From positions 310,001 through 374,000 of the forward strand of contig NZ_JABMCZ010000003.1 of NCBI RefSeq assembly GCF_013186535.1: a stretch of 64,000 bases of DNA. The letters are read 5' to 3'. The notes beneath the pieces are model-generated. The model was not told the DNA's origin and did no database searches. It worked only from the letters and a program-made list of their open reading frames with translations. Below, piece by piece: positions 37,701 through 45,614 of the stretch (position 1 is the stretch's first letter; every line of letters starts with the position of its first letter). Position numbers and translations under genes: made by a program. The stretch is from Nocardia terpenica. GTDB taxonomy: Bacteria > Actinomycetota > Actinomycetes > Mycobacteriales > Mycobacteriaceae.

Positions 37701-38432
37701 TTACGACTCGGTGGACGCGGGGAGCTGGTGCGGGAGGGCGTTGAACTTCTCGGGCGAGCCGCCCGCGCGGACCATGCCCTCGATGGCACTCCACGCCATC
37801 ATGGTGAGGTGGTCGAGCATGGTGTCGGCGGACATGGCGCGGTTGGTGATCCACCAGTCGGTGGCCAGCTGCACGCCGCCCACCAGGACGTAGGCGTAGA
37901 GCAGGATGCCGTCGGTCTCGATGCCGCGGTCGAATGCCTTGTCGCGCAGCACCGCCGCGACCACGTCGGCGAACAACTTCTCGAAGTCGGCCAGGGTGGA
38001 CTTGTCGGTGGTGGCGCCGTTGCCCATGATGAACCGGTAGACGTCGGTATCGGCGTCGACGGTGTGCACGTACGCGGCGAGCGTGTTGCGCACCAGCTGG
38101 TATTCGTCGAGGTCGTCGCTGATGGCCTCGTAGATGCGCGGCATCAGGGTGGTTTCGATGAACCGCTCCATGGTGGCGCGGGTGAGGTCGCTCTTGTCCG
38201 AGAAGTACCGGTACAGGACGGTCTTGGAGACACCGATCTCGGCCGCGATCTCGTCCATGCCGACATCGCCGCCGCGCTTACGGATGGCGGCGAGGGTGCC
38301 GTCCACCAGCTCCTCGCGCCGGTCGATCTTGTGCTGGTGCCAGCGTCGCTTGCGGCCGTCCACTCTGCTCGCGCGCGCGGGAGCCGATCGGGTGGCTCGT
38401 TCGCCGGCCTCGACGAGATCTTCGGTGGACAG
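37701..38432 (-). CDS. TetR-family regulator (Rv0472c position)
   Basis: A regulator of about 243 residues. The DNA-binding part reads RREELVDGTLAAIRKRGGDV, GMDEIAAEIGVSKTVLYRYF and SDKSDL; a long helical ligand domain follows (DEYQLVRNTLAAYVHTVDAD). It occupies the place of Rv0472c, divergent from the DUF445 gene. The start is uncertain: a CTG at 38432 has GAGGAG six bases upstream and gives STEDLVEAGERATRS, whereas the first in-frame GTG (38363) lacks a ribosome site and gives VDGRKRRWHQHK. The CTG is used here. Targets are unknown. Confidence 0.8.
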   Translation of the reverse strand: MSTEDLVEAGERATRSAPARASRVDGRKRRWHQHKIDRREELVDGTLAAIRKRGGDVGMDEIAAEIGVSKTVLYRYFSDKSDLTRATMERFIETTLMPRIYEAISDDLDEYQLVRNTLAAYVHTVDADTDVYRFIMGNGATTDKSTLADFEKLFADVVAAVLRDKAFDRGIETDGILLYAYVLVGGVQLATDWWITNRAMSADTMLDHLTMMAWSAIEGMVRAGGSPEKFNALPHQLPASTES

Positions 38433-38569
38433 GATGAACTCCTCAATGCGGGGGTACGGGCCTCTCCAGCTTAAATCCTCGGCAACGCGGATGGCCCGTG
38501 TTCGGGTCGCGGCCCCTAGCGGGTCGTGGCATATCGGGCGGATACCGAGCGACCACGCAGAATGGAAAT

Positions 38570-39967
38570 ATGGAGCAATCTGCGGGTGCCCCCACCCTGG
38601 CCGATTCGAGCCCGGCCCGCGAATCCGGTCGCGGAGTGGGTAACAACACAGGCGGGCCGCCGCGCAAACCACCGGCACCCGAACCCTCGTCCTTCGCCGC
38701 GCTCATGGACGAGACCGGCAAGCGACGCGATCTGCGCAGGATGAAGGCCGTGGCCGTCGGGTTCCTGGTGGCGGCCACGATCGTCTATCTGCTCTGCTGC
38801 TGGGTGGGGTCGCGGGGCTGGGGCGGGGGATGGGTCGGCTACGTGCGCGCCGCCTCGGAGGCGGGCATGGTGGGCGCGCTGGCCGACTGGTTCGCGGTGA
38901 CGGCGCTGTTCCGGCATCCGCTCGGCCTGCCGATTCCGCACACCGCGATCATCCGCAAGAAGAAGGACCAGCTGGGCGAGAGCCTCGGCGATTTCGTGCG
39001 CACCAATTTCCTGTCGCCGGATACCGTTGCGGCCAAGGTGAATTCGGCGCAGATCTCGCTGCGGCTGGGGCGTTGGATGGCCGACGCCCAGCACGCCGAG
39101 CGGGTCTCGCAGGAGACCTCGACGATCCTGCGGGCGGTGATCGGCGCGCTGCGCGACGAGGACGTCGAGCAGGTGATCGACCACACCATCGTCAAGCGCA
39201 TCGCCGAGCCGCAGTGGGGGCCGCCGATCGGGCGGGTGCTGTCGGAGCTGCTGGCCGAGAATCGGCAGGCGCCGCTGCTGGATCTGCTGGCCGAGCGCGC
39301 GCACCAGTGGGCGCTGGGCAGCCAGGAGACGATCGACCGGATCGTCATGCGCGACGCGCCGACGTGGTCGCCGAAATTCGTCAATGTGCTGCTGTCCGAG
39401 CGTATTTATCGGGAGCTGGTGGAATTCACCTGGAAAATTCGTTCGCAACCCGATCACGAGGTGCGGCTGGCGGCCACCCGGTTCTGCGAGGATTTCGCGA
39501 ACGATCTCCAACACGACGAGGCCATGATCGCGAAGGCGGAACGGGTCAAGGCCGAGATCATGGGCCGCGAGGAGATCACCGGCATGGCCCGGGCAACCTG
39601 GCGGGTGGCCAAGCGGATGATTCTGGAATCGGCCGACGATCCGAACAGCACGCTGCGCCGCAAGATCACCGAAAATGTGCAGCAACTCGGGCAGCGCTTG
39701 GCCGAGGAACCGGAACTGCGCGGCCGGGTGGACGGCTGGACCGAACGCGGGGTTCGTTATCTGGTCGCGAACTACGGTTCCGAGATCGCGGCACTGATCA
39801 GCGATACGGTTGCCCGATGGGATGCCGACGAGGCGAGTCGCAAGATCGAATTGCAGGCCGGGCGCGATCTGCAATTCATCCGGATCAACGGAACGGTCGT
39901 GGGATCGCTGGCCGGACTGGCGATCTACGCCGTGTCACATTTGTTGTTCCCCGGCTGGTCGGCATAG
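38570..39967 (+). CDS. DUF445 membrane protein (Rv0473-like)
   Basis: A 465-residue protein with a Pro-rich cytoplasmic start, a membrane helix near residues 55-75 (AVAVGFLVAATIVYLLCCWV), and the DUF445 signature EAGMVGALADWFAVTALFRH followed by PLGLPIPHTAIIRKKKDQLG. A long helical body (about 110-430) comes next and a second helix at the C-terminus (VGSLAGLAIYAVSHLLF). This is the layout of the DUF445/YjiN family, whose role is unknown. Its place between TetR and the XRE-HBHA genes matches M. tuberculosis. Confidence 0.85.
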   Translation: MEQSAGAPTLADSSPARESGRGVGNNTGGPPRKPPAPEPSSFAALMDETGKRRDLRRMKAVAVGFLVAATIVYLLCCWVGSRGWGGGWVGYVRAASEAGMVGALADWFAVTALFRHPLGLPIPHTAIIRKKKDQLGESLGDFVRTNFLSPDTVAAKVNSAQISLRLGRWMADAQHAERVSQETSTILRAVIGALRDEDVEQVIDHTIVKRIAEPQWGPPIGRVLSELLAENRQAPLLDLLAERAHQWALGSQETIDRIVMRDAPTWSPKFVNVLLSERIYRELVEFTWKIRSQPDHEVRLAATRFCEDFANDLQHDEAMIAKAERVKAEIMGREEITGMARATWRVAKRMILESADDPNSTLRRKITENVQQLGQRLAEEPELRGRVDGWTERGVRYLVANYGSEIAALISDTVARWDADEASRKIELQAGRDLQFIRINGTVVGSLAGLAIYAVSHLLFPGWSA

Positions 39968-39989
39968 CCGCGGAATGTTCGCCGAACCA

Positions 39990-40033
39990 GTGCTAGCAGA
40001 GTGCTTGCAAGAGTTAGCACCTCGTTTTAGAAT
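39990..40033 (+). promoter_or_regulatory. Promoter with overlapping inverted repeat upstream of the XRE-hbhA operon
   Basis: TTGCAA (40005-40010) and TAGAAT (40028-40033) lie 17 bases apart, a good SigA-type promoter. GTGCTAGC (39990-39997) and GTTAGCAC (40013-40020) form an inverted repeat that straddles the -35 box. Start of transcription would be near 40040. A repressor bound here, plausibly the XRE protein itself, would block the polymerase. Confidence 0.6.
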
Positions 40034-40061
40034 CAACCGTACAACCGCCGGAAGGTGAGTG

Positions 40062-40511
40062 ATGGGACCAGAACCCGAGGTTTCCGAGGATCGGGCGGGC
40101 CGCGTAGCCAACGCGGCGCACGACATCGGGAGCTTCATCCGAGCGCAGCGCGAGGCCGCGCAGGTCTCACTGCGCCAGCTCGCCCAGCTGGCGGGGGTGA
40201 GCAATCCGTATCTCAGCCAGATCGAGCGCGGGTTGCGCAACCCGTCCGCCGAGGTACTCGCGCAGATCGCCAAGGGTCTGCGGGTCTCCTCGGAGGTCTT
40301 GTACATGCGGGCCGGCTACCTCGAGCAGAGGCCGCACAGCCCGGTCCGGGACGCCCTGCTGGCCGACACCGGAATCACCGAACGGCAGAAGCAGGTGCTG
40401 CTGGACATCTACGAATCGTTCCGCCGGGAGAACACCGGGAACGAGATCGGGGACAACGAGGTTCCGCGCGACACCACCGAAACTCCGCCACGCCAGGAGA
40501 ACCAGACATGA
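40062..40511 (+). CDS. XRE-family regulator (Rv0474-like)
   Basis: A 149-residue regulator. The helix-turn-helix is IRAQREAAQVSLRQLAQLAG then VSNPYLSQIERGLRNPSAEV (about residues 25-65); a helical tail with GITERQKQVLLDIYESFRRE follows. This matches Rv0474, reported as a copper-responsive repressor in M. tuberculosis. GGAAGG upstream fits the ATG; a GTG one codon earlier is possible. The stop overlaps the hbhA start as ATGA, so regulator and adhesin are one operon. The inverted repeat at its promoter suggests self-regulation. Confidence 0.92.
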   Translation: MGPEPEVSEDRAGRVANAAHDIGSFIRAQREAAQVSLRQLAQLAGVSNPYLSQIERGLRNPSAEVLAQIAKGLRVSSEVLYMRAGYLEQRPHSPVRDALLADTGITERQKQVLLDIYESFRRENTGNEIGDNEVPRDTTETPPRQENQT

Positions 40512-41173
40512 CCGAACCCAACGTCACCGTGACCAAGCCGCTCTACGCGACCGTCGGGGCGGGTGACGCGCTCTATGCCGCCGTCAACGACCTCGTCGAC
40601 AAGGTCCGCGAGCGCGCGGCGACCGCCGATGTGACCGGCCGGGTGGAGGAGGCGCGCGAGCGTCTCGCCAACCTCCCCGCCGATGTTCAGGAGCAGCTGG
40701 AGTCGCTGCGCCAGCGACTGTCCGGCCTGCCCGCGGAGCTGCCGGACGACGTCGCCGAGCTGCGCGAGAAGCTCACCCCCGAGGAGGTGCGCCGGGTCGC
40801 CGACCAGTACTTCCACCAGCTGCTCGACCTGTACTCCGAGCTGGCCGAGCGCGGCGAGCAGACCGTCGAGCGGCTGCGCACCACCCCGGGCTTCGAGGGC
40901 CGGATCGAGCGGGTCGAGGGCCTCTACAACGACGTGGTCAGCCGCGCCGAAGACGTCTTCGGCAAGGTCTCCGATCAGGTCGGCGGCCTGCTGGGCAAGG
41001 CCGCCGAAACCGCCGAGGAGGCCGAGTCGGCCATCGAGGCCGAGGTCGTCCAGGTAACCGACGAGGTCACCCCGCCGACCGACGAGGCCGCCAAGAAAAC
41101 CACCCCGGCCAAGAAGACCACCCCCGCCAAGAAGGCCCCGGCGCGAAAGACCACCACCGCCACCAAGAAGTAA
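40508..41173 (+). CDS. hbhA: Heparin-binding haemagglutinin (HBHA)-like protein
   Basis: A 221-residue protein with the three HBHA parts: a short N-terminal segment (VTVTKPLYATVGAGDALYAA), a long coiled coil of about residues 25-165 rich in Glu, Arg and Leu (VEEARERLANLPADVQEQLE), and a Lys/Ala/Pro/Thr tail of four KK clusters (AAKKTTPAKKTTPAKKAPAR). In mycobacteria the tail is methylated and binds heparan sulfate on host cells; in free-living relatives it also acts in lipid bodies or aggregation. No signal peptide is present, as in the known proteins. It is translationally coupled to the XRE regulator. Confidence 0.92.
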   Translation: MTEPNVTVTKPLYATVGAGDALYAAVNDLVDKVRERAATADVTGRVEEARERLANLPADVQEQLESLRQRLSGLPAELPDDVAELREKLTPEEVRRVADQYFHQLLDLYSELAERGEQTVERLRTTPGFEGRIERVEGLYNDVVSRAEDVFGKVSDQVGGLLGKAAETAEEAESAIEAEVVQVTDEVTPPTDEAAKKTTPAKKTTPAKKAPARKTTTATKK

Positions 41174-41190
41174 TCGCCGCGCCCAACCCG

Positions 41191-41367
41191 GCCCCGGCGT
41201 CCACGGATCCTGGTCCCGGCGTCCACTCGTCCTGGCCCCGGTGTCCACCGATCCTGGTCCCGGCGTCCACTCGTGGTCCCGGCGTCCACCGATCCTGGTC
41301 CCGGCGTCCACCGATCCTGGTCCCGGCGTCCACCGATCCTGGTCCCGGCGTGCTTTTGGCCGGGACC
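41191..41367 (+). repeat. Hairpin plus eight arm units (locus H)
   Basis: Units of the form GGTCCCGGCGTCCACCGATC step by 22 bp (41212, 41234, 41256, 41275, 41297, 41319), one being three bases short. The last (41341) becomes the hairpin GGTCCCGGC / GTGCTTTTG / GCCGGGACC (41341-41367). This is the longest array of the short-unit type in the window. It lies 17 bases beyond the hbhA stop and before the DUF2516 gene. Confidence 0.85.
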
Positions 41368-41408
41368 GCCCGCTCGCTCACACGCCGCAGCGGAGCGGTC
41401 CTTCTATG

Positions 41409-41705
41409 ATGGATGGCGTGTATTCCGTGACTGGTGCAATCCTGCTCGTTCTACGACTGGCCGCGCTGGGCGCGACCATCTTTGCGCTGGTCCACGCCAT
41501 CCGGCAGCGGCCCGACGCCTTCACCGCGGTCGACAAGCTGAGCAAGCCCATCTGGGTGACGATTCTCGGTGTGGCGCTGGCCTTCCTGTTGCTGGTGGGC
41601 ACGCCGGTCGGCCTGCTCGGCATTGCCTCGGTGGTCGCCACCGGCGTGTACCTGGCCGATGTGCGTCCCAAGGTGGACGAGGTCCAGCGCGGTCCGCGCT
41701 GGTAG
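41409..41705 (+). CDS. DUF2516 membrane protein (Rv0476-like)
   Basis: A 98-residue membrane protein with three hydrophobic helices (GAILLVLRLAALGATIFALV; WVTILGVALAFLLLV; LLGIASVVATGVYLADV) and a short charged C-terminus (RPKVDEVQRGPRW). It fits DUF2516 and holds the position of Rv0476, directly after hbhA. The loop between helices 1 and 2 has the family's RPDAFTAVDKLSKPIW. Function is unknown. ATG codons at 41406 and 41409 are both possible. Confidence 0.85.
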   Translation: MDGVYSVTGAILLVLRLAALGATIFALVHAIRQRPDAFTAVDKLSKPIWVTILGVALAFLLLVGTPVGLLGIASVVATGVYLADVRPKVDEVQRGPRW

Positions 41706-41777
41706 AAAGCCTTCCCAGGCGCACAGGGAACCCGTCGCCCGCGCACGCGTGTCGTGCCGGTCGGCGGGTTCTTTTGC

Positions 41778-41795
41778 TGCTTGCACTAGCAAGCA
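41778..41795. promoter_or_regulatory. Inverted repeat upstream of the first hydrolase gene
   Basis: TGCTTGC and GCAAGCA form a perfect inverted repeat with a four-base centre, 52 bases upstream of the hydrolase ATG. The sequence shares TGCTTGCA and AGCAC with the inverted repeat at the XRE-hbhA promoter, so the same XRE protein may bind both. With no T tract after it, an operator is more likely than a terminator. Confidence 0.4.
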
Positions 41796-41846
41796 CACCC
41801 GGAGTGGAGTTACCGTATCGATTGGTAACACACAAAGGAGTGGTTC

Positions 41847-42866
41847 ATGCCGGCAACGCTGCCAACCCCCCTGGCGGGCCTCGCGGACCGGATTCGCGGC
41901 CTGCTCCGCGCGCATCGCGCCGGACTGCGCACCCGGGTGTACGAGACCGCGGCGCTCGACGCGCCGGTCCTGCCCGCCGAGGTGGTGCCGGTCGTCACCC
42001 CCGACGGGGCGCGGCTGCGGGTGCACGCGTACGGCCCCGCCGACGCCGATGCCGTCGTGCTGGTGCACGGCTGGTCGTGTTGCATCGAGTACTGGAACCC
42101 CCAGATCAACGCCTTCGCCGGCGACTATCGCGTGATCGCCTACGACCAGCGCGGGCACGGCGACAGCGACCCGGGCGGCCTGCCGCCGAACCCCGACCTG
42201 CTCGCCGACGATCTGTCCGCCGTGCTCGCCGCCACGCTGCGGCCGGGCCAACGGGCCGTGCTGGTCGGACACAGCATGGGCGGCATGACGATTCAGGCGT
42301 GGGCGGGCCGTCACCCCGGGGAGGCGGCGCGGCGCGCGGCCGCGGTGGTGCTGACCAATACCGCCGCCGGGAACCTGATCGCCGAGACCACCGTCGTCCC
42401 GCTGCTCAATCGCGGGCCGCTGCGGCTGCCGTACCGAATCGGCCGCCGCGCGCTGGGCTCGCCGTTGCTCATACCGCCGGTCTGGCCGGTGACCTGGATC
42501 TTCCGCCGCACCGTCATGAGCCTGGCGGCGACCGGTGACATCGCCGCGTTCGGGCTGAACATCGTGCGCTCGTGCCCGGCGCGGGTGCGGGGCGCGTTCG
42601 GCATCCTGCTCGCCGAACTCGCCCTGGGCGACGCGGTCACCCATCTGACCGCGCCGACCACCGTCATCGCGGGCTCGGTCGACCGCATGACCCCGGTCCG
42701 GCACGCCGAGCGCCTCGTCGAGATGCTGCGCGGCGTCGGCACTCCGGTCCGGATGTCGGTGCTGCCCACCGGACACCTGGGCAATGTGGAGGCATACCAG
42801 CAGTTCAACGCCGAGCTGGACCGGGTGCTGGCGACCGCGTACCCGGCCCGGGTGGCCAGCGCGTAG
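41847..42866 (+). CDS. Alpha/beta hydrolase, first of a tandem pair
   Basis: A 339-residue hydrolase. The oxyanion region is VVLVHGWSCCIEYWNPQINA, the nucleophile elbow GHSMGGMT, the acid lies in TTVIAGSVDRMTP and the His in VLPTGHLGNVE. A cap domain rich in Pro, Arg and Trp sits between residues 175 and 265. The substrate is unknown. A near twin lies 137 bases downstream with identical GWSCCIEYWNPQINAFA, so this is a recent duplication. AAAGGAG is nine bases upstream of the ATG. No signal peptide is apparent, although the N-terminus is Arg-rich. Confidence 0.88.
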   Translation: MPATLPTPLAGLADRIRGLLRAHRAGLRTRVYETAALDAPVLPAEVVPVVTPDGARLRVHAYGPADADAVVLVHGWSCCIEYWNPQINAFAGDYRVIAYDQRGHGDSDPGGLPPNPDLLADDLSAVLAATLRPGQRAVLVGHSMGGMTIQAWAGRHPGEAARRAAAVVLTNTAAGNLIAETTVVPLLNRGPLRLPYRIGRRALGSPLLIPPVWPVTWIFRRTVMSLAATGDIAAFGLNIVRSCPARVRGAFGILLAELALGDAVTHLTAPTTVIAGSVDRMTPVRHAERLVEMLRGVGTPVRMSVLPTGHLGNVEAYQQFNAELDRVLATAYPARVASA

Positions 42867-42897
42867 GTGTGTTGCGGGGAAGGTTCGGCGACCGATA

Positions 42898-42915
42898 TGT
42901 GTTGCAGATAACACA
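42898..42915. promoter_or_regulatory. TGTGTT-N6-AACACA inverted repeat between the hydrolase genes
   Basis: A perfect six-base inverted repeat with a six-base centre lies 89 bases upstream of the second hydrolase ATG. It may be an operator. A related AACACAC stretch precedes the ribosome site of the first copy. Confidence 0.35.
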
Positions 42916-43003
42916 CATCAGTGGGGGGAGGCCCGGTGGGAATCGAATGGTCTTGTGCCGGAAGGGTATTCCGGGGGATAGCGGAGAACACAAAGGAGTG
43001 CTC

Positions 43004-44014
43004 ATGCTGGTGAAGATGCCCGAGGCGATGACCGGCCTACGCGCCGACACGGTAACCGCCGCCTACCGCGCGAAACTGCGCTCGCGCAGCTACGACACCC
43101 CGACGCTGAACGTCGCCCCGTCCCCCGAGGTCGTCCCCGTCACCACCGCCGACGGCGCCCGCCTGCGGGTGCACGCCCACGGCCCGGCCGACGGCGAGGT
43201 GATCGTGCTGATCCACGGCTGGTCCTGCTGTATCGAGTACTGGAATCCGCAGATCAACGCGTTCGCCGACGAGTACCGGGTGGTGGCCTACGACCAGCGC
43301 GGGCACGGCGAGAGCGAGATGGGCACCCGCCGCTTCGGGGCCGACCAGCTCGCCGACGATCTGTCCGAGGTGCTCGCCGCCGTCCTGCGCCCCGGCCAGC
43401 GCGCCGTGCTGGTCGGACACAGCATGGGCGGCATTACCATTCAGGCGTGGGCGCGGCGCTACCCCGAGCAGGTCGCCGAGCGCGCCTCGGCGGTGCTGCT
43501 GGCCACCACGGCCGCGCGGCGAATTCCGCAGCGCGCCAAGGTCGTTCCATTGCTCAACGATGTCTGGCCCGCGCCCGTGCTGCTGGCCCAGGCGCTGTTC
43601 GGCACCCCGGTGCCGCTGCCCGGCAGCATCGCGGCACGCCTGATCTTCAAGTCCCGCATCATGAATCGCGCCTGCGACGCCGACCAGGCCGACTTCGGCC
43701 TGGCCATCGTTCGGTCGTGCCGCCCCGCGGCGCGCGCCGCCGTCGCCCGCGGGCTGGCCCGGATGGACCTCGGCGACGCCGCGGCGCATCTCACCGTGCC
43801 GACCACCGTCGTCGCCGGACGATACGACAAGCTGCTGCCCGCGGTGCACTCCGAGGAGATCGCGGAAATCCTCGCCGCCGCAGGCACTCTCGACCGGTAC
43901 ACGGTGCTGCCCACCGGGCACCTGCCGAATATCGAAGCGGCGCAGGAATTCAACGCCGAGCTGCACCGGATGGTCCGGATCGCGCGGCGCGGCGCGGGGG
44001 CCGTGGCCAGCTAG
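43004..44014 (+). CDS. Alpha/beta hydrolase, second of a tandem pair
   Basis: A 336-residue paralogue of the preceding hydrolase. It has VIVLIHGWSCCIEYWNPQIN, the nucleophile GHSMGGIT, an acid in TVVAGRYDKLLP and the His in VLPTGHLPNIE. The cap (about 170-260) differs more, suggesting changed substrate range. The upstream sequence CACAAAGGAGTGCTC resembles that of the first copy, so the duplication included the leader. The stop overlaps that of the convergent purU gene by four bases (CTAG). Confidence 0.88.
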   Translation: MLVKMPEAMTGLRADTVTAAYRAKLRSRSYDTPTLNVAPSPEVVPVTTADGARLRVHAHGPADGEVIVLIHGWSCCIEYWNPQINAFADEYRVVAYDQRGHGESEMGTRRFGADQLADDLSEVLAAVLRPGQRAVLVGHSMGGITIQAWARRYPEQVAERASAVLLATTAARRIPQRAKVVPLLNDVWPAPVLLAQALFGTPVPLPGSIAARLIFKSRIMNRACDADQADFGLAIVRSCRPAARAAVARGLARMDLGDAAAHLTVPTTVVAGRYDKLLPAVHSEEIAEILAAAGTLDRYTVLPTGHLPNIEAAQEFNAELHRMVRIARRGAGAVAS

Positions 44015-44901
44015 TCGAAAACGACCGTGCGGCGGCCGTGTACGAGCACGCGGCCCTCGAGGTGCCAGCGCAGTCCGCGGGCCAGCACCACGCGCTCGAT
44101 GTCGCGGCCCTGGCGGACCATGTCGCGAACGTCGTCGGAGTGATCGATGCGGATCACGTCCTGTTCGATGATCGGCCCGGCGTCCAGTTCGGCCGTCACG
44201 TAGTGGCAGGTCGCGCCGATCAGCTTCACGCCGCGGGCGAACGCCTGGTGGTACGGGCGGGCGCCGACGAACGACGGCAGGAAGCTGTGGTGGATATTGA
44301 TGGTCCGGCCCGCCCAGTGCGCGCACAGCTCCGGCGGCAGCACCTGCATGAAGCGGGCGAGCACCACCGCGTCCGGGGCGTGGGCGTCGACCAGCGCGCG
44401 CATCTGCTCGAACGCGGGTCCGCGCTCGGCGGGATCCTTCGGGAACGGCACGTGGTGGAATTTCACGCCGTGCGCCTGCGCGACCTCGGCCAGGTCCGGA
44501 TGGTTGCCGATCACGGCCTCGACGGATGCGGGCAGTTCGCCGCTGCCGGCGCGGCCGAGCAGGTCGTGCAGGCAGTGGCCCTCCTTGCTGACCAGTAGCA
44601 CCGCCCGCCGCCGCGCCCCCGAATCCAGCAGCTGCCACTCGGTCTCCGGACCCAGCTCGGCCGCCACGGCGGTGAATCGGGCGCGCAGCTCGCCCAGCGA
44701 GAACGGAACCGTGGACGCCTTGATCGCCTGGCGGGTGAAGAACCAGCCCGAGTCGGCGTCGGAGTGATATCCGGCCTCCACGATCGACCCGCCGAACTCC
44801 GCGATGAACGTCGTGATCCGGGCGATGATGCCGGGTCGGTCGGGGCAGCCCAGGGTGAGCACGAAACGATGATCGTCGGGGTGAGCGGGGGTCGAACTCA
44901 T
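44011..44901 (-). CDS. purU: Formyltetrahydrofolate deformylase
   Basis: A 296-residue enzyme that hydrolyses 10-formyl-tetrahydrofolate to formate and tetrahydrofolate, balancing one-carbon pools and supplying formate for PurT. The N-terminal ACT domain begins FVLTLGCPDRPGIIARITTF. The catalytic formyl-transferase part has VLARFMQVLPPELCAHWAGR then the INIHHSFLPSFVGARPYHQA loop with active-site His, and ends GATCHYVTAELDAGPIIEQD with its Asp. The ATG at 44901 gives the usual short N-terminal tail. Monocistronic, or followed by the convergent hydrolase. Confidence 0.95.
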   Translation of the reverse strand: MSSTPAHPDDHRFVLTLGCPDRPGIIARITTFIAEFGGSIVEAGYHSDADSGWFFTRQAIKASTVPFSLGELRARFTAVAAELGPETEWQLLDSGARRRAVLLVSKEGHCLHDLLGRAGSGELPASVEAVIGNHPDLAEVAQAHGVKFHHVPFPKDPAERGPAFEQMRALVDAHAPDAVVLARFMQVLPPELCAHWAGRTINIHHSFLPSFVGARPYHQAFARGVKLIGATCHYVTAELDAGPIIEQDVIRIDHSDDVRDMVRQGRDIERVVLARGLRWHLEGRVLVHGRRTVVFD

Positions 44902-44949
44902 GGCGCCAATCCTCCCAGGTGGCCCGGGCACGGCCGGGCGGCACCCGGG

Positions 44950-45510
44950 TCAGAGCGCGTAGAACGGTTCGGCGTAACGGAATTCGCCGACGATCCCGGA
45001 TTCGTAGGTGGTCAGCCGGCGCACCTGGAAGTGCGCGGTCCACGACGGCTCGTCGGGGGCGATGTGCAGGCGGGCGCCCGGCACGAAACCGAAGCGCGGG
45101 TAGTAGTCGAGGCTGCCCAGCAGGCCGACGAGCGGTTCGTCGAGGGCGTCGGCGGCGCCGAGCGCGGCGTGCATGAGCGCCGAGCCCACCCCGTCGCCCT
45201 GCCGCTCGGGCAGGACGCCGAGGGGGCCGAGCGCGAGCACCGGGAACGGGCCGATGCTGGCCCGGGTGAGGCAGACGTGCCCGACGACCCGGTCGCGCAC
45301 CTGCGCTACCAGGGAGAGCGTGGGGATCCAGGCGGCGTCGCTGCGCAGCCGGTGCACCAGGTCGACCTCGGGCGGGTCGGCCTGCGCGCGGGGCGCGTCG
45401 TCCGGCTCGCCGCGTAGTCGGGCGCCGTTGACGTACTCCCGAGCGAAGGCGTTGCGATGTACCGCATCGATCGCGGGGATGTCGCCGGCCCGTTCACGAC
45501 GGATCAGCAC
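44950..45510 (-). CDS. GNAT-family N-acetyltransferase
   Basis: A 186-residue acetyltransferase. The acetyl-CoA loop is LPERQGDGVGSALMHAAL, preceded by the strand FPVLALGPLGV, and followed by PLVGLLGSLDYYPRFGFVPG. The layout, with IRRERAGDIPAIDAVHRNAF at the start, matches the YhbS-like branch that acetylates small amines or proteins. The GTG at 45510 has GGAGGAG nine bases upstream. It lies upstream of purU on the same strand (48 bases), so the two may be co-transcribed. The acceptor is unknown. Confidence 0.87.
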   Translation of the reverse strand: MLIRRERAGDIPAIDAVHRNAFAREYVNGARLRGEPDDAPRAQADPPEVDLVHRLRSDAAWIPTLSLVAQVRDRVVGHVCLTRASIGPFPVLALGPLGVLPERQGDGVGSALMHAALGAADALDEPLVGLLGSLDYYPRFGFVPGARLHIAPDEPSWTAHFQVRRLTTYESGIVGEFRYAEPFYAL

Positions 45511-45614
45511 GCTGACGTCTCCTCCCCGACGAGTTGGCCCACTACGTAGTGTGCGGGACGGCCGATCCCGTCCGCAATCAATTTCGAACAGTGGGTGTGC
45601 CACACTCTGTCCTC

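Noticed and set aside
39990..40022. A CIRCE (HrcA) operator upstream of the XRE gene
   Set aside because: GAGTGCT and AGCACCTC fragments are present, but the order and spacing do not fit TTAGCACTC-N9-GAGTGCTAA, and no heat-shock gene follows.
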